A program made the position numbers and the translations under genes. 64,000 nt of DNA, taken from the NCBI GenBank assembly GCA_963921195.1, contig OY992536.1, positions 110,014,778 to 110,078,777 of the forward strand. Direction: 5' to 3'. The notes beneath the pieces are model-generated. The model was given only the letters and a program-made list of their open reading frames with translations. It did not search any database and was not told the DNA's origin. Positions within the stretch are counted from its first letter, which is position 1. Each line of letters starts with the position of its first letter. This document shows positions 10,900 through 21,000 of this stretch, one piece after another. This DNA is from Pegoplata infirma. Lineage: Eukaryota; Arthropoda; Insecta; Diptera; Anthomyiidae.

Positions 10900-11032
10900 C
10901 ACTCAAAAAATTATGCCATTAACTGTTTTTAGTTTATTTAAAAACTTTTACGTTTTGTTGTTTTTAAAAGAAAAAACATTTGTTTAAATTTTTGGTATTT
11001 TTTGCAATTAAAATAAAATTTGGTAACATATA
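10900..11032. mobile_element. Left end of a CACTCAAAAAATTATG element
   Basis: Begins CACTCAAAAAATTATGCCAT after TA at 10898-10899 and matches the left ends at 30310 and 44191 (ATTAACTG...AGTTTATTTAAAAA). The right end is not found; the hAT-type element at 11033 interrupts or abuts it. Confidence 0.6.
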
Positions 11033-11742
11033 TAGGCTGACCATTCGTACTGATTTGATCAGTACATGTACTGATTTTTAGTCACGTGTACTGATGAAAA
11101 ATCCATGTACTGATTAGTACTGATTTTTGAAAATATGTACTGATTGTACTGATTTTTGACCATTTCAACACAAAAAAACTATTTTATTCAAAAATTTAGT
11201 CTATAAACTACAATTTTTATAAAAAAGAGTTTGTGAGTCTTAACAAAAAATTTAGGATACAAAATCATTAATGGTTTTTATAAGGGAAATTTCTCGAGAT
11301 GATGGATTTTTAAATCAAAATGAAACTAAGGTGCTTCGATTATGTAAATTCATCAGAATTTAAAGGGGTTTTATTCCTGAAATATCGACGTAAAATTTGG
11401 CATGACTGTTTTTACGAACTATGTGCTTGTTATCTGGAAGTTTTTCAAAAGAGATTTCAGAACTAAAGGGAAAAGCCCTTAAAACCAGAAAGATTTTCTA
11501 AGAAAATAAATTTTTAGAATCTAATTCTTTAAGAATATCTTAATGAAGTTTTTTGATGTAACTAGAACAATTTGTGTCAGTTATTTTTAAACATTGGTAT
11601 TTACTATTTGACTCCAAACACCCAAATTTGTTCATATAATCAAATTTTTTAATTGTTGAAAACATTCATAATTTTTTTTTTTTTTTTAAATCATAAAAAC
11701 TTTGGCGTACTGATTTAAGTTTAGAAAAATATGGTCACACTA
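11033..11742. mobile_element. hAT-type non-autonomous element with GTACTGAT cluster
   Basis: 710-bp element starting TAGGCTGACCAT and ending ATGGTCACACTA (inward TAGTGTGACCAT), flanked by exact 8-bp duplications AACATATA at 11025-11032 and 11743-11750. The left 120 bp holds seven copies of GTACTGAT (11047-11152) and one more sits near the right end (about 11707). Subterminal short-motif clusters are where hAT transposases bind, so these may be binding sites (inference). No transposase frame. Confidence 0.9.
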
Positions 11743-11767
11743 AACATATACAATATTTTTGTAATTT

Positions 11768-12002
11768 TTAGAAACATTTAAAAAGTGTCGAAAATTTTTC
11801 TTTAATCCTAAAAGTATGCACTTTTTTAATACAAGAACTTTGAAATCGTTTTATTCAGTCTTATCGTGACAATTGGCCTTAAGTCGAATGATTTTTTTCT
11901 TTGGGCCCAAAAGTATACACTCCTTCTTCACCCAAAACACCGAAAATCATTTAATTCTTCGGTTATCACCTTTCAAAATCATTTATTCTTATTCTAGCTT
12001 TT
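11768..12002. repeat. Repeat H, third copy and spacer
   Basis: Contains AAAAGTATGCACTTTTT, CTTATCGTGACAATTGGC and CACCGAAAATCATTTAATTC, matching the copies near 9879 and 10698. No gene. Confidence 0.5.
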
Positions 12003-12005
12003 AAG

Positions 12006-12335
12006 CTATGGTTACACCATACCACTGGACGTATGGTTTTTATGAATAAGCAAGATTTTTTATAGCATAATTTTAGGCTTGTAGTAAATATATGATTGTT
12101 ATTTAAAAGCGACACAAAAATCTACATATTTCTAAATTTATAAACAAATATAACAAATTATTTAATCATAAGTCGATTTATTAAAAAACAAATCTAAAAT
12201 ATCATTGTCTTGCTGGGATTTAATTTTCGGATCATATATTTACAATTGGCCTAAAATTATGCTACAGCAAAATCTTAGTTTTTTATAAAAATCGTCGCAA
12301 ATAAAACGACTCAGTGGTATGGAGTAAACACAGCT
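12006..12335. mobile_element. TTA-type palindromic MITE, full copy
   Basis: 330 bp, ends AGCTATGGTTACACCATACC and GGTATGGAGTAAACACAGCT, TTA at 12003-12005 and 12336-12338. Interior as in the copy at 614-955, including TTTGCTGGG-type CTTGCTGGGATTTAA. Confidence 0.85.
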
Positions 12336-12339
12336 TTAA

Positions 12340-12600
12340 TAAGATTTAATTTATTTAGTCTACATATCGTATGGTAAATCCTATTCCAAATGATAATTAT
12401 ACAGCCATAGTGTATAAACACCTTAAAGGCCAAATGTCAAAAATCTTACGCAAGATAAGTTTTTGTGTTTAGAATACTCTAATCAGGCTTTCAAGGTCAC
12501 GTAATTTTCAATTTAAATAAAAATCATTTATTTAATATTCTTCCTCCAAAGATAATTGATTTAAACCCTAAAAGTATGCTTTAATTTTTTAACAAAACAA
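12340..12600. repeat. Repeat D and H fragments
   Basis: 12345-12425 carries the far part of repeat D (TCTACATATCGTATGGTAAA, CAAATGATAATTATACAGCC). 12440-12600 has weak repeat-H-like words. No gene. Confidence 0.45.
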
Positions 12601-12611
12601 GTACTAACAAG

Positions 12612-12769
12612 CAGCGCTGTCAACTTTGACGATTTATCGTCCTTTTGACGATTTTTTAAGTCAAATTTACCAAAATGACGATTGACGATTTTATATTTTC
12701 GCAAGGAACAAAAATGACAATTTTTTTTAAATGAGGAAAATATGGTAAAAAAAAAAGTTGGCAGCACTG
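12612..12769. mobile_element. 158-bp hAT-type MITE
   Basis: Ends CAGCGCTGTCAACTTT and AAAGTTGGCAGCACTG are inverse complements with two mismatches. An exact 8-bp duplication CTAACAAG flanks it (12604-12611, 12770-12777), diagnostic of hAT-type insertion. The interior has several GACGAT/ATCGTC repeats (TGACGATTTATCGTCC, TGACGATTGACGATTT). Confidence 0.9.
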
Positions 12770-12779
12770 CTAACAAGTA

Positions 12780-12910
12780 CTAAAAACGTAAAACTAAAAG
12801 GGACTTTCAGAGGAGGTTTTAGTTTTTTAAGGGGCAACTGTTTTACTACTGGTCCGTTTTTTCCCATTTACGAACTTACCCGGCCCCATTTTAGATTGGA
12901 CGGACACACA
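12780..12910. repeat. Dispersed repeat F fragment
   Basis: AGGGGCAACTGTTTTACTAC, TGGTCCGTTTTTTCCCATTT and ACTTACCCGGCCCC parallel TTAAGGGGAAGTTTTTTTCAC, TGGTCCGATTTTGCCCATTT and ACTTAATCAGCCCATGACC at 15112-15175. This type of sequence is widely dispersed in fly genomes. A 103-codon frame at 12758-13069 runs across it and the adjoining repeat D piece and is not a gene. Confidence 0.6.
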
Positions 12911-13907
12911 AAATATGGTGTAATTAAAAATTATATAAAGAGTATTCAATTTTTTATGCAAATATTTGATTTTTCTTATGCAAATTTCTTAAAGCATACC
13001 ATAAGGTGCGATCAAAAACTAAAAAATAAAGCCTACATAATGGCGCTTACATTCCTTTGCAGTAAGTAGTGTGCATTATAGTCATTTAATATTTTTTTTC
13101 TTATTTCTTTGTTAATTTTTTTAATCTAAACTTTGTTATTTATTATTAATATTAAACTTGTTTTTCGTTTAAAAACATATAAACATTAACATTTTAAGTT
13201 TCATAAATATTCAACATAATGTTCAATTTGTTCAACAAAAAAACATATGCGTTGTTCACGCAAAATTATAAAAATAACAAACTTAATGTTAAAAAAAAAA
13301 AATTTAAAAGTTAAACATGCATTATTTTTTTTTTTTATACACTGCATGACTTTTAACTATAATTTTCTTATTATTTTTATACATTTTTTTTTGCATTTTT
13401 TTGCATTATAAATTAATAATGTGACTATTATTAAATGTTGTGTATGGTGCTTGTGTTGTTTTTTGTGTTGTTTCTGTGTTGTTCTTCCTACATTACAATG
13501 TTAATTGATGGTAATTTACACATTAGTTCGCTAAAGCAATTGTGGTTGTTTGCCACAATTAGATGACATGATGTCTAGAACACTTGGTGTATTTTATGAA
13601 CATGAACATAAAATAATTCTATTCATATTTAATAAATTTAAGTAAAACCAATGACATTAAAAACAACAGTTTGTTGCAGATAGGTTAAGTTAGGTTAGGT
13701 TAAACGTTATTTTTTTAAAATCATTTTTAGTAGTAAATTTTTATCAGATATAAAACTTAAAAGAAAACTTTTAAAACTTAAAATCGTAAATCTATATAAA
13801 AATTATATTTGGTACTTTGGAGGATATAACATGAATGGGTCTAAGAGTGTTAAAAAAAGGCCTATGCGAGGTGCCAATCGGACACCACCCTCTTAACCAA
13901 TAATACT
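12911..13907. other. AT-rich spacer
   Basis: 12955-13010 is a small minus-strand repeat D piece (TTAAAGCATACCATAAGGTGC). 13683-13706 contains TTAAGTTAGGTTAGGTTAA, a short AGGTT tandem. Otherwise only A/T low complexity. Confidence 0.5.
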
Positions 13908-14055
13908 GTTTACACCTTAAGATATGCTTTAAGATTTAACAAAAATGCTACAAAAAACTTTACAAAAAAACAGGAAGACTCATAGATGATAAATATTTAT
14001 TTTGACCAAGATTAAATAAGTTCAGATTTTGTATGGTATGTATATCCTAATTCAA
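13908..14055 (+). repeat. Dispersed repeat D copy
   Basis: CACCTTAAGATATGCTTTAAG, AGGAAGACTCATAGATGAT and TTTGTATGGTATGTATATCC occur in family order. Degenerate, non-coding. Confidence 0.55.
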
Positions 14056-14859
14056 ATTATTCAAAAACATTTTTAAGTTTAGTCATTTTCAGTTGAGCTT
14101 ACCTACAATTTTTTTAGTGTATAACTATTCCCTTTCAAAAAATATTATGAATAAATTATTTTATAATAAAAAAATTACTTATGGAATTCATTTGAAATAA
14201 TTAAAACTGTAATATGAAACGCAACAGAAATTAACAATAAAACTACACTTGTTTTTTATTTGTATATACCCTGCACTTAGTAATTTACTATTGTCATTCC
14301 CTATGTATCACATACAAATATTGAATCCTCAATTGATTTAAAGTCTAACTTTATTTCCTTTTTTTTGCTTTTGTTTTAAAACTCACTTTTCGCATATTTA
14401 TAAACAAAAGAAAAAATATAACGAAGAATAGCACAATAAAAATAAGTGCAATGCACATAGGGGCAAAATGGTATGTTTTATGGCATCAATTAAACCGCTG
14501 GATTTTTGTAGTCGATATGCCCTCCGTTTTAAAGAGCGCAGCTTTTCGATTAAATTTATGTAAAAACATGTAAGACTTTCTTTGCAAAATTGCGAAAAAA
14601 ATGCGCAAAAACGAAAAAAAATAGTTTGTTTGAAGTATAAAATTTTGTAAATTTTTATGTTAATATATAGACATAGCTATCGCTAAAATAAGTAAGTATT
14701 AGAATTACATACATATGAAGTATTCCACACCAAATGTTCCACTAAAAAAAGTTATATCGTATAAATTTAAAATTTGAAAAAAAACTATTATCAATTTATT
14801 TTTGGAAGTCGGGATTAAAATCGATCATGGGGACGTTGATGGAGGTGTCTGGGGATACC
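14056..14859. other. AT-rich spacer
   Basis: No gene or bounded element seen. Poly-A/T runs and short Lys/Asn-biased frames only. Confidence 0.45.
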
Positions 14860-15240
14860 TTCTTCCTGGCAATAGGTATTTACAAATTGATTAAGTATGA
14901 TATCTATGCTAAAATAGTGCAATTTTATCAAATTTATATATTATTCTCATAGCCACGCCCCCAAAAGTGGGCTGGATAATATAAATGGCTACTCCACTTA
15001 TTTATTTGGTAGGTCAAGGAACTTCTTGTCATAAAAATTTTTGATGTGTTGAACAAATGTAAGAAAACCCTCTAAAAATTGTGTTTCCCAAGATTTTTTT
15101 TTTTTAATTCTTTAAGGGGAAGTTTTTTTCACCTGGTCCGATTTTGCCCATTTTGGAACTTAATCAGCCCATGACCAATAGATATATTCGTGCCAAGTTT
15201 AAGGGGTCTAGCATTTTTGGTTTGGACTGCATGTGGTTTA
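14860..15240 (+). repeat. Dispersed repeat F, longest copy
   Basis: Contains CCACGCCCCCAAAAGTGGGC (14953-14972), TGGTCCGATTTTGCCCATTT and CCCATGACCAATAGATATAT, followed by GTGCCAAGTTTAAGGGGTCTA. Blocks of this kind occur in long, little-characterised mobile repeats of flies; the class is not assigned. Related pieces lie at 12780, 22860, 30225, 37250 and 44934. Confidence 0.6.
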
Positions 15241-16151
15241 TTAGTAAAAAAAGTCATATTTTTAAAGTGCAGTTTCACAAAGCGGGCGCTTTTCGTGCAA
15301 GTTTCTGTGACTGATTCTAGTAAAGAATTATACCACTTACCACTGTATAAAATTATCTAAGGATAATGTAGGATAAGTCTTGACTTTTTGACCTTTAAAC
15401 TTATGTTTTAAAAATCGTCATAAAAAGGATGTTCTTAGAACGGCTATAGCTTCTCTAATATTCAATGCAATTTGGTCAGAATGAATGAAAATAATTTGTG
15501 CTAAAATTACCTTTTAATTTATGTGTATAGTTCCAACATTTTTTATTTGTTTACCTTTCATTTTGAGTTTTAAACTTAAGACTATTTAAAATATTTTTTT
15601 TTTGTTTTTTTGAACTTTTACTAAATTTAACACAGTGCCAAGAAACGGAAAATGGATAAATCAAAAAAGTAAAAATGCAGTCAAGCGTAGAAAAGTATAG
15701 GCTTTCGATATAAAATAACAATGTTAGCAAAATCGCTTTTTTAAAAAATGAACTGTTGCCAAGAAGCCCCATATAGCTGCCCCTATGTGCAATGTAAACT
15801 TTCAAAATCGACAACTCTCTTGTGGTAAAAAGCGGCATTATAGGTTTAAAAATTAACAAAAGTATAAAAATTAACAAAAGTATGAAAAACCAGAAAAAGT
15901 ACGAAAAGTAAAGATAATATAAAAAAGTCACAAAAGTCTAAAAATGGAGAAAATTCAGAAAAAAACAGAACAATTAAACAAAAAAAAAATAAATCCAAAA
16001 ACAAACAGTAACCATCGATAAGTCACGTGACATGTCACAAGGATTCAAATTACTTATCGCAACTTGTCATCTTTTATATAAAAAAAAAATGTCATTTTTG
16101 TCTCAACCCCGGATACATCAAATGTGACATGTCACTGAAGTTGTCCATTAA
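15241..16151. other. Repeat-derived spacer
   Basis: Probably the continuation of repeat F to about 15550 (TAAGTCTTGACTTTTTGACC, AACGGCTATAGCTTCTCTAA). The 126-codon minus-strand frame at 15551-15931 is Phe/Leu/Ile-rich with no domain; part of it crosses TGCCAAGAAGCCCCATATAG, which looks like repeat sequence. At 16016-16135 the words GTGACATGTCAC recur twice (16026 and 16119). Confidence 0.45.
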
Positions 16152-16247
16152 AGCTATGTTTACACCACACAGAGTCGTATGATTTTTGTGAAAAAGCAAG
16201 ATTTTTAGAGCATTATTTTAGACATGTAATAAATATATGATTGTTAT
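16152..16247. mobile_element. TTA-type MITE fragment (chain member 1)
   Basis: Left terminal repeat (AGCTATGTTTACACCAC) and 80 bp of left arm, cut where the next copy begins. The TTA at 16248-16250 precedes copy 2. Confidence 0.75.
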
Positions 16248-16250
16248 TTA

Positions 16251-16561
16251 AGCTATGTTTACACCATACCACTGACAATGAGTCGTTTGATTTTTATGAA
16301 AAAGCTAAATTTTTTTTAGAACATAGTTTTAGGCATGTAGTAAATATATGGTTGTTATTTAAAAGCGACAAAAACTCTACATTTTGCTAAATTCATAACC
16401 AAGCATATCAATTTATGCAATCTTAAGTCGATTTATTAAAAAAATCATAAATGTCATTGTTTTGCTGGGATTTAATTTTCGGATCATATATTTACAAAAT
16501 TCCTAAAATTATGCTACAACAGATCTTAACTTTTTATAAAAATCGTCGAAAATAAAACGAC
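16251..16561. mobile_element. TTA-type MITE (chain member 2)
   Basis: Left end AGCTATGTTTACACCATACC, then ACTGACAATGAGTCG, the standard interior, and a right arm that stops at AAAATAAAACGAC before the terminal repeat. The next copy follows after TTA at 16562-16564. Confidence 0.78.
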
Positions 16562-16564
16562 TTA

Positions 16565-16882
16565 AGCTATGTTTACACCATACCTCTGAGTCGTATGATT
16601 TTTATAAAAAAGCAATGTTTTTTATAGCATAATTTTAGGGATGTAGTAAATATATGATTGTTTTTAAAAAGCGACAAAAAACTCAACATTTTGCTAAATT
16701 TATAAACAAATATAACAATTTATTTAATCTTAAGTTTATAAATTCAGCAATATGTAAAGTTTTTTGTCGCTTTTAAATAACAATCCTATATATATTACAT
16801 GCCTAAAATTATGCTATAAAAAAATCTTGTTTTTCATGAAAATCATTCTACTCATTGTCAGTGGTATGGTGTAAACATAGCT
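16565..16882. mobile_element. TTA-type MITE, palindromic subtype (chain member 3)
   Basis: 318 bp with both ends intact (AGCTATGTTTACACCATACC and GGTATGGTGTAAACATAGCT) and near-complete self-complementarity. TTA on both sides (16562-16564, 16883-16885). Confidence 0.85.
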
Positions 16883-16885
16883 TTA

Positions 16886-17242
16886 GTGGTAAGGTGTAAA
16901 TACAGATTAAGCTTGTTTACACCATCACACTGAATCGTATGATTTTTATGAAGAAGCAAGATTTTTCATAGCATAATTTTAGGCATGTAGTAAATATAGG
17001 ATTGTTATTTAAAAGCGATAAAAACTCTACATATTGCTTAATTTATAATCAAATGTAACAATTTATTTAATCTTAAGTCGATTTATTAAAAAACAATCAT
17101 AAATGACTTTTGTTTTGCTGGGATTTAATTTGCAGATCATTTATTTACAAAATGCCTAAAATTATGCTACAGAAAAATCTTACTTTTTTTTATAAAAATC
17201 GTCGAAAATAAAACGACTCAGTATTATAGTGTAAACACAGCT
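16886..17242. mobile_element. Orphan MITE end plus chain member 4
   Basis: 16886-16906 is an isolated right end (GTGGTAAGGTGTAAATACAG). TTA at 16907-16909 is followed by another full copy, 16910-17242, ending GTGTAAACACAGCT and flanked on the right by TCA rather than TTA, one base off. Confidence 0.75.
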
Positions 17243-17274
17243 TCAGGAACACAACAACACCGATAGGTCCATTA

Positions 17275-18208
17275 AGCGTGTTTACACGATATCACTGACA
17301 AGGGAAGTCTCTCATGTGTCACCCTCCGATCTTCATGAAATTTGGACATGTTATTCAGAACGAAAATTTATTCAACTCGTATTTTTACTAATTTTTACAG
17401 GGGTTCGATTTGTAGAGGGGGGGGGGGGGGGAGTTGACCTTTTTCAGTTTTTTAAAATTTACGCCTTATTTACTCAAAATTAATATAGGCATATTTGATA
17501 ACAGATTAAATGTATAATCTTGACAATGAGATCTGACAAATCGCGAAACACGTGCCGATTAAGTCTTGCAAAAAATGACCAACATAAATAAATTAAAAAA
17601 AAAAAATAATTTTCTTGAAAATTATTCTATGAGAATATCTAGCCCTCGAGCTAGAAAAAACCTATTAAAAAAAATAAATAAATTTTTATATTTGTTTATA
17701 AATTTAGCAATACGTAGAGTTTTTTGTCACTTTTAAATAACAATCATATATTTACTATAAGCCTAAAATTATTCTATAAAAAATCTAGCTTTTTCATAAA
17801 ATCTTGTGAAAGGTCTTTGGAAAACCTATCTACTTGTGCTAAGAACGTGTCCAAACATGCAAAACTTTTCGTCATATTGAGTAAAATACCAAAATTTTAG
17901 GACATTTTTGTTAATAAGTTGAAAAATATTAACTTCTTTGGCCCGTTGTTAGCACCACGAGATAGGTATTTTTAATACCTTTAATCTGATACCACACATG
18001 CCTATATTAATTTTGTTTAAATAGGCGTAAATCGTAAAAAACTGAAAAAGTTAAATTTCCCCCCATACAAATCAACCCCTCTTAAAAATGAGTTTGGGCC
18101 TCTAAAAAAAAATACGTGTCGAATTAATTTTTATTCTTAACAACATATCCAAATTTCATGAAGATCGGAGCGTGACACCAGGGAGACTTCCCTCGTCAGT
18201 AGTATTAT
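17275..18208. mobile_element. Large TTA-type element, interrupted
   Basis: Begins after TTA (17272-17274) with AGCGTGTTTACACGATATCAC, then the second-family sequence (GACAAGGGAAGTCTC, CACCCTCCGATCTTCATG). Within it are a CTCGAG-family piece (17519-17672) and a piece of the small MITE (17686-17812). The right half (17813-18208) is the inverse of the left (CATGAAGATCGGAGCGTGAC, GGGAGACTTCCCTCGTCAG), so the family has terminal inverted repeats of some 200 bp or more. Its right tip is cut by the MITE at 18209. A run of 15 G lies at 17417-17431. Confidence 0.72.
17519..17672 (+). mobile_element. CTCGAG-family element arm
   Basis: Runs CTTGACAATGAGATCTGAC, AACACGTGCCGATTAAGTC, GACCAACATAAATAAATT, TTTTCTTGAAAATTATTC and CTCGAGCTAGAA. 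The same order is at 62045-62215 and, in part, at 39440, 55910 and 57487; inverted arms occur at 21935, 22548, 38115, 55805 and 62825. Confidence 0.7.
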
Positions 18209-18430
18209 GGGGCATGTCACAGACTCAATTTGGTTCGGATTTGAAAAAAGTGGGTTGCTTGTAAAACGCAAAACGAATATTATTTTTTTCGGAACGAAAT
18301 CACTTTCAAAAATCAAAGTGGAATTGAATTGCATAAAAGTTGTTTCATTCCGAAAAAAATATTCGCTTTGCCTTTTATAAGTAAACCACTTATTCCACTT
18401 CCGAATGGAATTGAGTCTGTGACATGCCCC
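18209..18430. mobile_element. GGGGCATGTCACAGACTC-ended palindromic MITE
   Basis: 222 bp with ends GGGGCATGTCACAGACTCAA and its inverse, and arms complementary well inwards (GGAACGAAA/TTTCATTCC, ATTCGCTTTGCC/...CGCAAAACGAAT). The flanks are ATTAT and TTAATG, so a 3-bp target cannot be fixed. GGGGCATGTC ends resemble Harbinger-like MITEs (inference). Three overlapping short frames on the minus strand reflect the palindrome and are not genes. Confidence 0.75.
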
Positions 18431-18967
18431 TTAATGTGTAATGTGATTTGTCGACCAGAAATGTTGTTATTACTAACACAGTAGCATTTTTGGATATCTC
18501 GCTTTCTTTTCGAGTTAGTAACACACAAATTTGCAAGCATTTGTAAAAAACATAGTGAAAATATTTTTTTTGCAAATAACCGATCATATTTTAAGAAAGT
18601 AAGTAAATAAAGAAGTTTGAATCGCGGTATTTGCGATTTGTTATTTATTTTTTACAGAAATACGAAGTTTTAACGAAATTTTTATTGAATTTTTTCCGAG
18701 AATTAATTTTTGTTTAAGTCATTTTTTCATATCCCTCATCGTTTTCGAGATAAGCCTAAATCATCAATTTTTTTGACCACGATATATTCAAAAACGTCTC
18801 TGGTGAAAATTTTGATTTTCGTCGAAATAAATGTTGTGTTTTTCAATTATCTGTACTTATTAAGTACATTTTTTTAATATTATCCCCAAAGTGTGCTTTA
18901 AAAATGTTAAAAAAACACAAATAATAAAAGTTTCAAATAAAGATCAACAGAGGCGCTATTTCTCGCT
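18431..18967. repeat. Spacer with a repeat inverted relative to 22.1 kb
   Basis: 18540-18660 (TTTGCAAATAACCGATCAT, AGAAGTTTGAATCGCGGTATT, TTTTTTACAG) is the inverse of 22133-22215 (CTGTAAAAAAGTAACG, AATACCGCTATTGAAACTTC, GATCGGTT). No gene. Confidence 0.5.
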
Positions 18968-19160
18968 GTATGATGTGATGGGTATATTTGTTGTGCGCCC
19001 TTAAAGTATGCTTTACGAATATTACAAAAGTATAAAATACATTCCACAAAAGGGAGAGTCCAAGGTTTGCTAATCCATAAAAATAATATTTATTAAGTCC
19101 ACATGTTGTATGGTAAATTCTAATCCAAATGATTGCAAAATACAGCTATAGTAGTGGGGC
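18968..19160 (+). repeat. Dispersed repeat D, long copy
   Basis: TGTATGATGTGATGGG, CCCTTAAAGTATGCTTTACG, GAGAGTCCAAGG, TAAGTCCACATGTTGTATGG and AAAATACAGCTATAG give the full order of the family, matching 24868-25075 closely. Confidence 0.65.
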
Positions 19161-19663
19161 ACTCCAGATTTATAATAAAAAAAAAAACATGTACAGTGCT
19201 TGCAACTTAAGGTTAAAGTTGCTGCGGCCGATACGTGAACTAAAAACAGGTAATTGTGCAGGGCATTTTTGATTTGGCCCAACCAAATAGCCTTCTAACT
19301 GGTTTTTGTTTTATTAATAATATATATATAGAATAAATACAATTGTTGCATATTTAAAATATTTCTCGGTAATAACCTTTAATAAACTATAATAAAGAAC
19401 ATGTAATAAACCGCTTGCAATTATATTGAAAGGAATAATCATTTATTGTGTATTAAGTATCGAATGAATTACACGTGTAAGAGTTGTATATATTTTTTTT
19501 TTATATTTGCCTAGCAATCACATTTTTCTATATCTATATTTACAGTAGGGTGGTAACTATATTGTGGTGTAAAATTTTGAATGTTTTAATCAATGCGACA
19601 AATTGTGTGATTGACGATATATCAATTATTTTTTGTTATTGTTTTGTGTTTTGGTGAAACGAC
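19161..19663. other. AT-rich spacer
   Basis: No gene; the minus-strand frame at 19070-19282 spans repeat D and has no domain. Some TATATA microsatellite at 19318-19332. Confidence 0.45.
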
Positions 19664-20253
19664 TCATTAACAAGACAAATCGACATTTAAAATCCTACTG
19701 ATGATAACACTAACTGGGGTATTTGAAACCGGTATGGGAAATACCAGAAATGTCTATAATTTTTAGAAATTCAATTTTTCTTCTCAATTTTTTCAACTTA
19801 TAACCCTTATAACAAATATATTTAGAGGCCGAGCTCGATCTGTGCTTACAGAAAAAAAAAAAACAAAAAATAAAATTATTGACAAAATATGTCGCCATTA
19901 GGCAAGTCTCCGAAACAGAAAATGCAAATTCCTTCATTTGTGTCTGCAATTCAGATCATGTTGCTAACCCTTGCGAAATAATGTAAGAGACAAAAAAGTT
20001 GAAAGAAAGTATGAGGTTAGGTTGAGATTGCTAGAAATAGAATTGTAGTGTTGGAAACTGTCAAATTTTATTCTTAATATTCACGTATATAAAAAACAGT
20101 TTTCATTAACAAGACAAACCGACATTTAAAATCCTACTGATGATAACACTAACTGGGGTGTTTGAAACCGGTATGGGAAATACCAGAAATGACTATAATT
20201 TTTCGAAATTCAATTTTTCTTCTGCATTTTTTCAACTTGAACCATTATAACTC
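19664..20253. repeat. Tandem repeat G, ~440-bp unit
   Basis: The block CATTAACAAGACAAA, TTTAAAATCCTACTGATGAT, GAAACCGGTATGGGAAATAC starts at 19664 and again at 20104, a period of 440 bp. Between lie TCATTTGTGTCTGCAATTC, GAGATTGCTAGAAATAGAAT and GTAGTGTTGGAAACTGTCAA. The same unit recurs as a tandem at 43480-44650 with a 451-bp spacing. Non-coding. Confidence 0.75.
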
Positions 20254-20680
20254 TTCCTGTATTTGTGTATTATTTTACACATACCTTAAGAAGCGAATCA
20301 TACAGCGGGTAAAAGTGCCATGTGACGAGTTATAAACAACGTTAATATTTATAATTTTGTGCTTTTTATTTGAAATTCATTATACTCCCTAAGGATGCTA
20401 CTCGAAAAGTAGCGAAATATTGGAAATTAATAAAGAACAATTTTAATTAAAGAAAAATTCCGGCCTCGAGCTTAAACATTTTATTTTTATAATTAAATTG
20501 GAAAGGTCGAATAAAAAAAAAACTATAATTCCAAAAAAATAAAAAACAAAACATATGTACGTTATTCCCCTTTGACCTCCTTGAAATATTATATAATTTT
20601 TTTTAATATTATTAACACCCTAATACATCACAGGTATTGTAAATTATTATTATTATAGGTATGACTAATTGGTAAATTGT
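20254..20680. repeat. Repeat D fragment and CTCGAG-family fragment
   Basis: 20254-20315 is a minus-strand repeat D piece (CTTCCTGTATTTGTGTATTA, ACATACCTTAAGAAGCGA). 20461-20520 has GGCCTCGAGCTTAAA and AAAGGTCGAATAAA, words found beside CTCGAG-family copies at 56048 and 61706. The rest is AT-rich. Confidence 0.45.
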
Positions 20681-21000
20681 GATCATTTACACACTCATTG
20701 TCAGTAGAGAGAAAAAAAATAACAACAACAGCATACAACTGCAATTTATACACATGTATAGAACAAACACACGCATACACACGAGTACTAACATTTTTAC
20801 AAAAGTGTTTGCAAGTGGAAACAGTTGTGTTGTTGTGTTGTTCTGTGTTGTTGTTGCTGTAGTTGTTGCTACTACTACTGCTGTTGTTGTATAATATTGT
20901 TTTAGCATTCAAACAGACAGCTTGACGCCAAATAGAGACTGTTTTTATTTGTTGTTTCTGTTGCTGTGGTTGTTGTTGCGGCTGTTATTGCTGATACAGT
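20681..21000. repeat. GTT/CAA trinucleotide-rich tract
   Basis: Imperfect GTT/GTTGTT microsatellite at 20821-20897 and a second at 20950-20990. The Thr/Asn/Val runs in all frames here, on both strands, come from the microsatellite, not from a coding exon. Confidence 0.7.

Noticed and set aside
13683..13706. TTAGG-like telomere repeat
   Set aside because: Reads AGGTT three to four times with mismatches, far too short for a telomeric array; it is a common simple repeat.
15551..15931. 126-codon minus-strand frame, the longest complete one outside the transposase
   Set aside because: Composition is Phe/Leu/Ile-rich from poly-A/T sequence, there is no domain, and part of it crosses repeat sequence; not supported as a gene.
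17417..17431. Run of 15 G as a possible G-quadruplex or regulatory site
   Set aside because: Related copies have 4-6 G at the same place, so it is most likely slippage expansion of a repeat.
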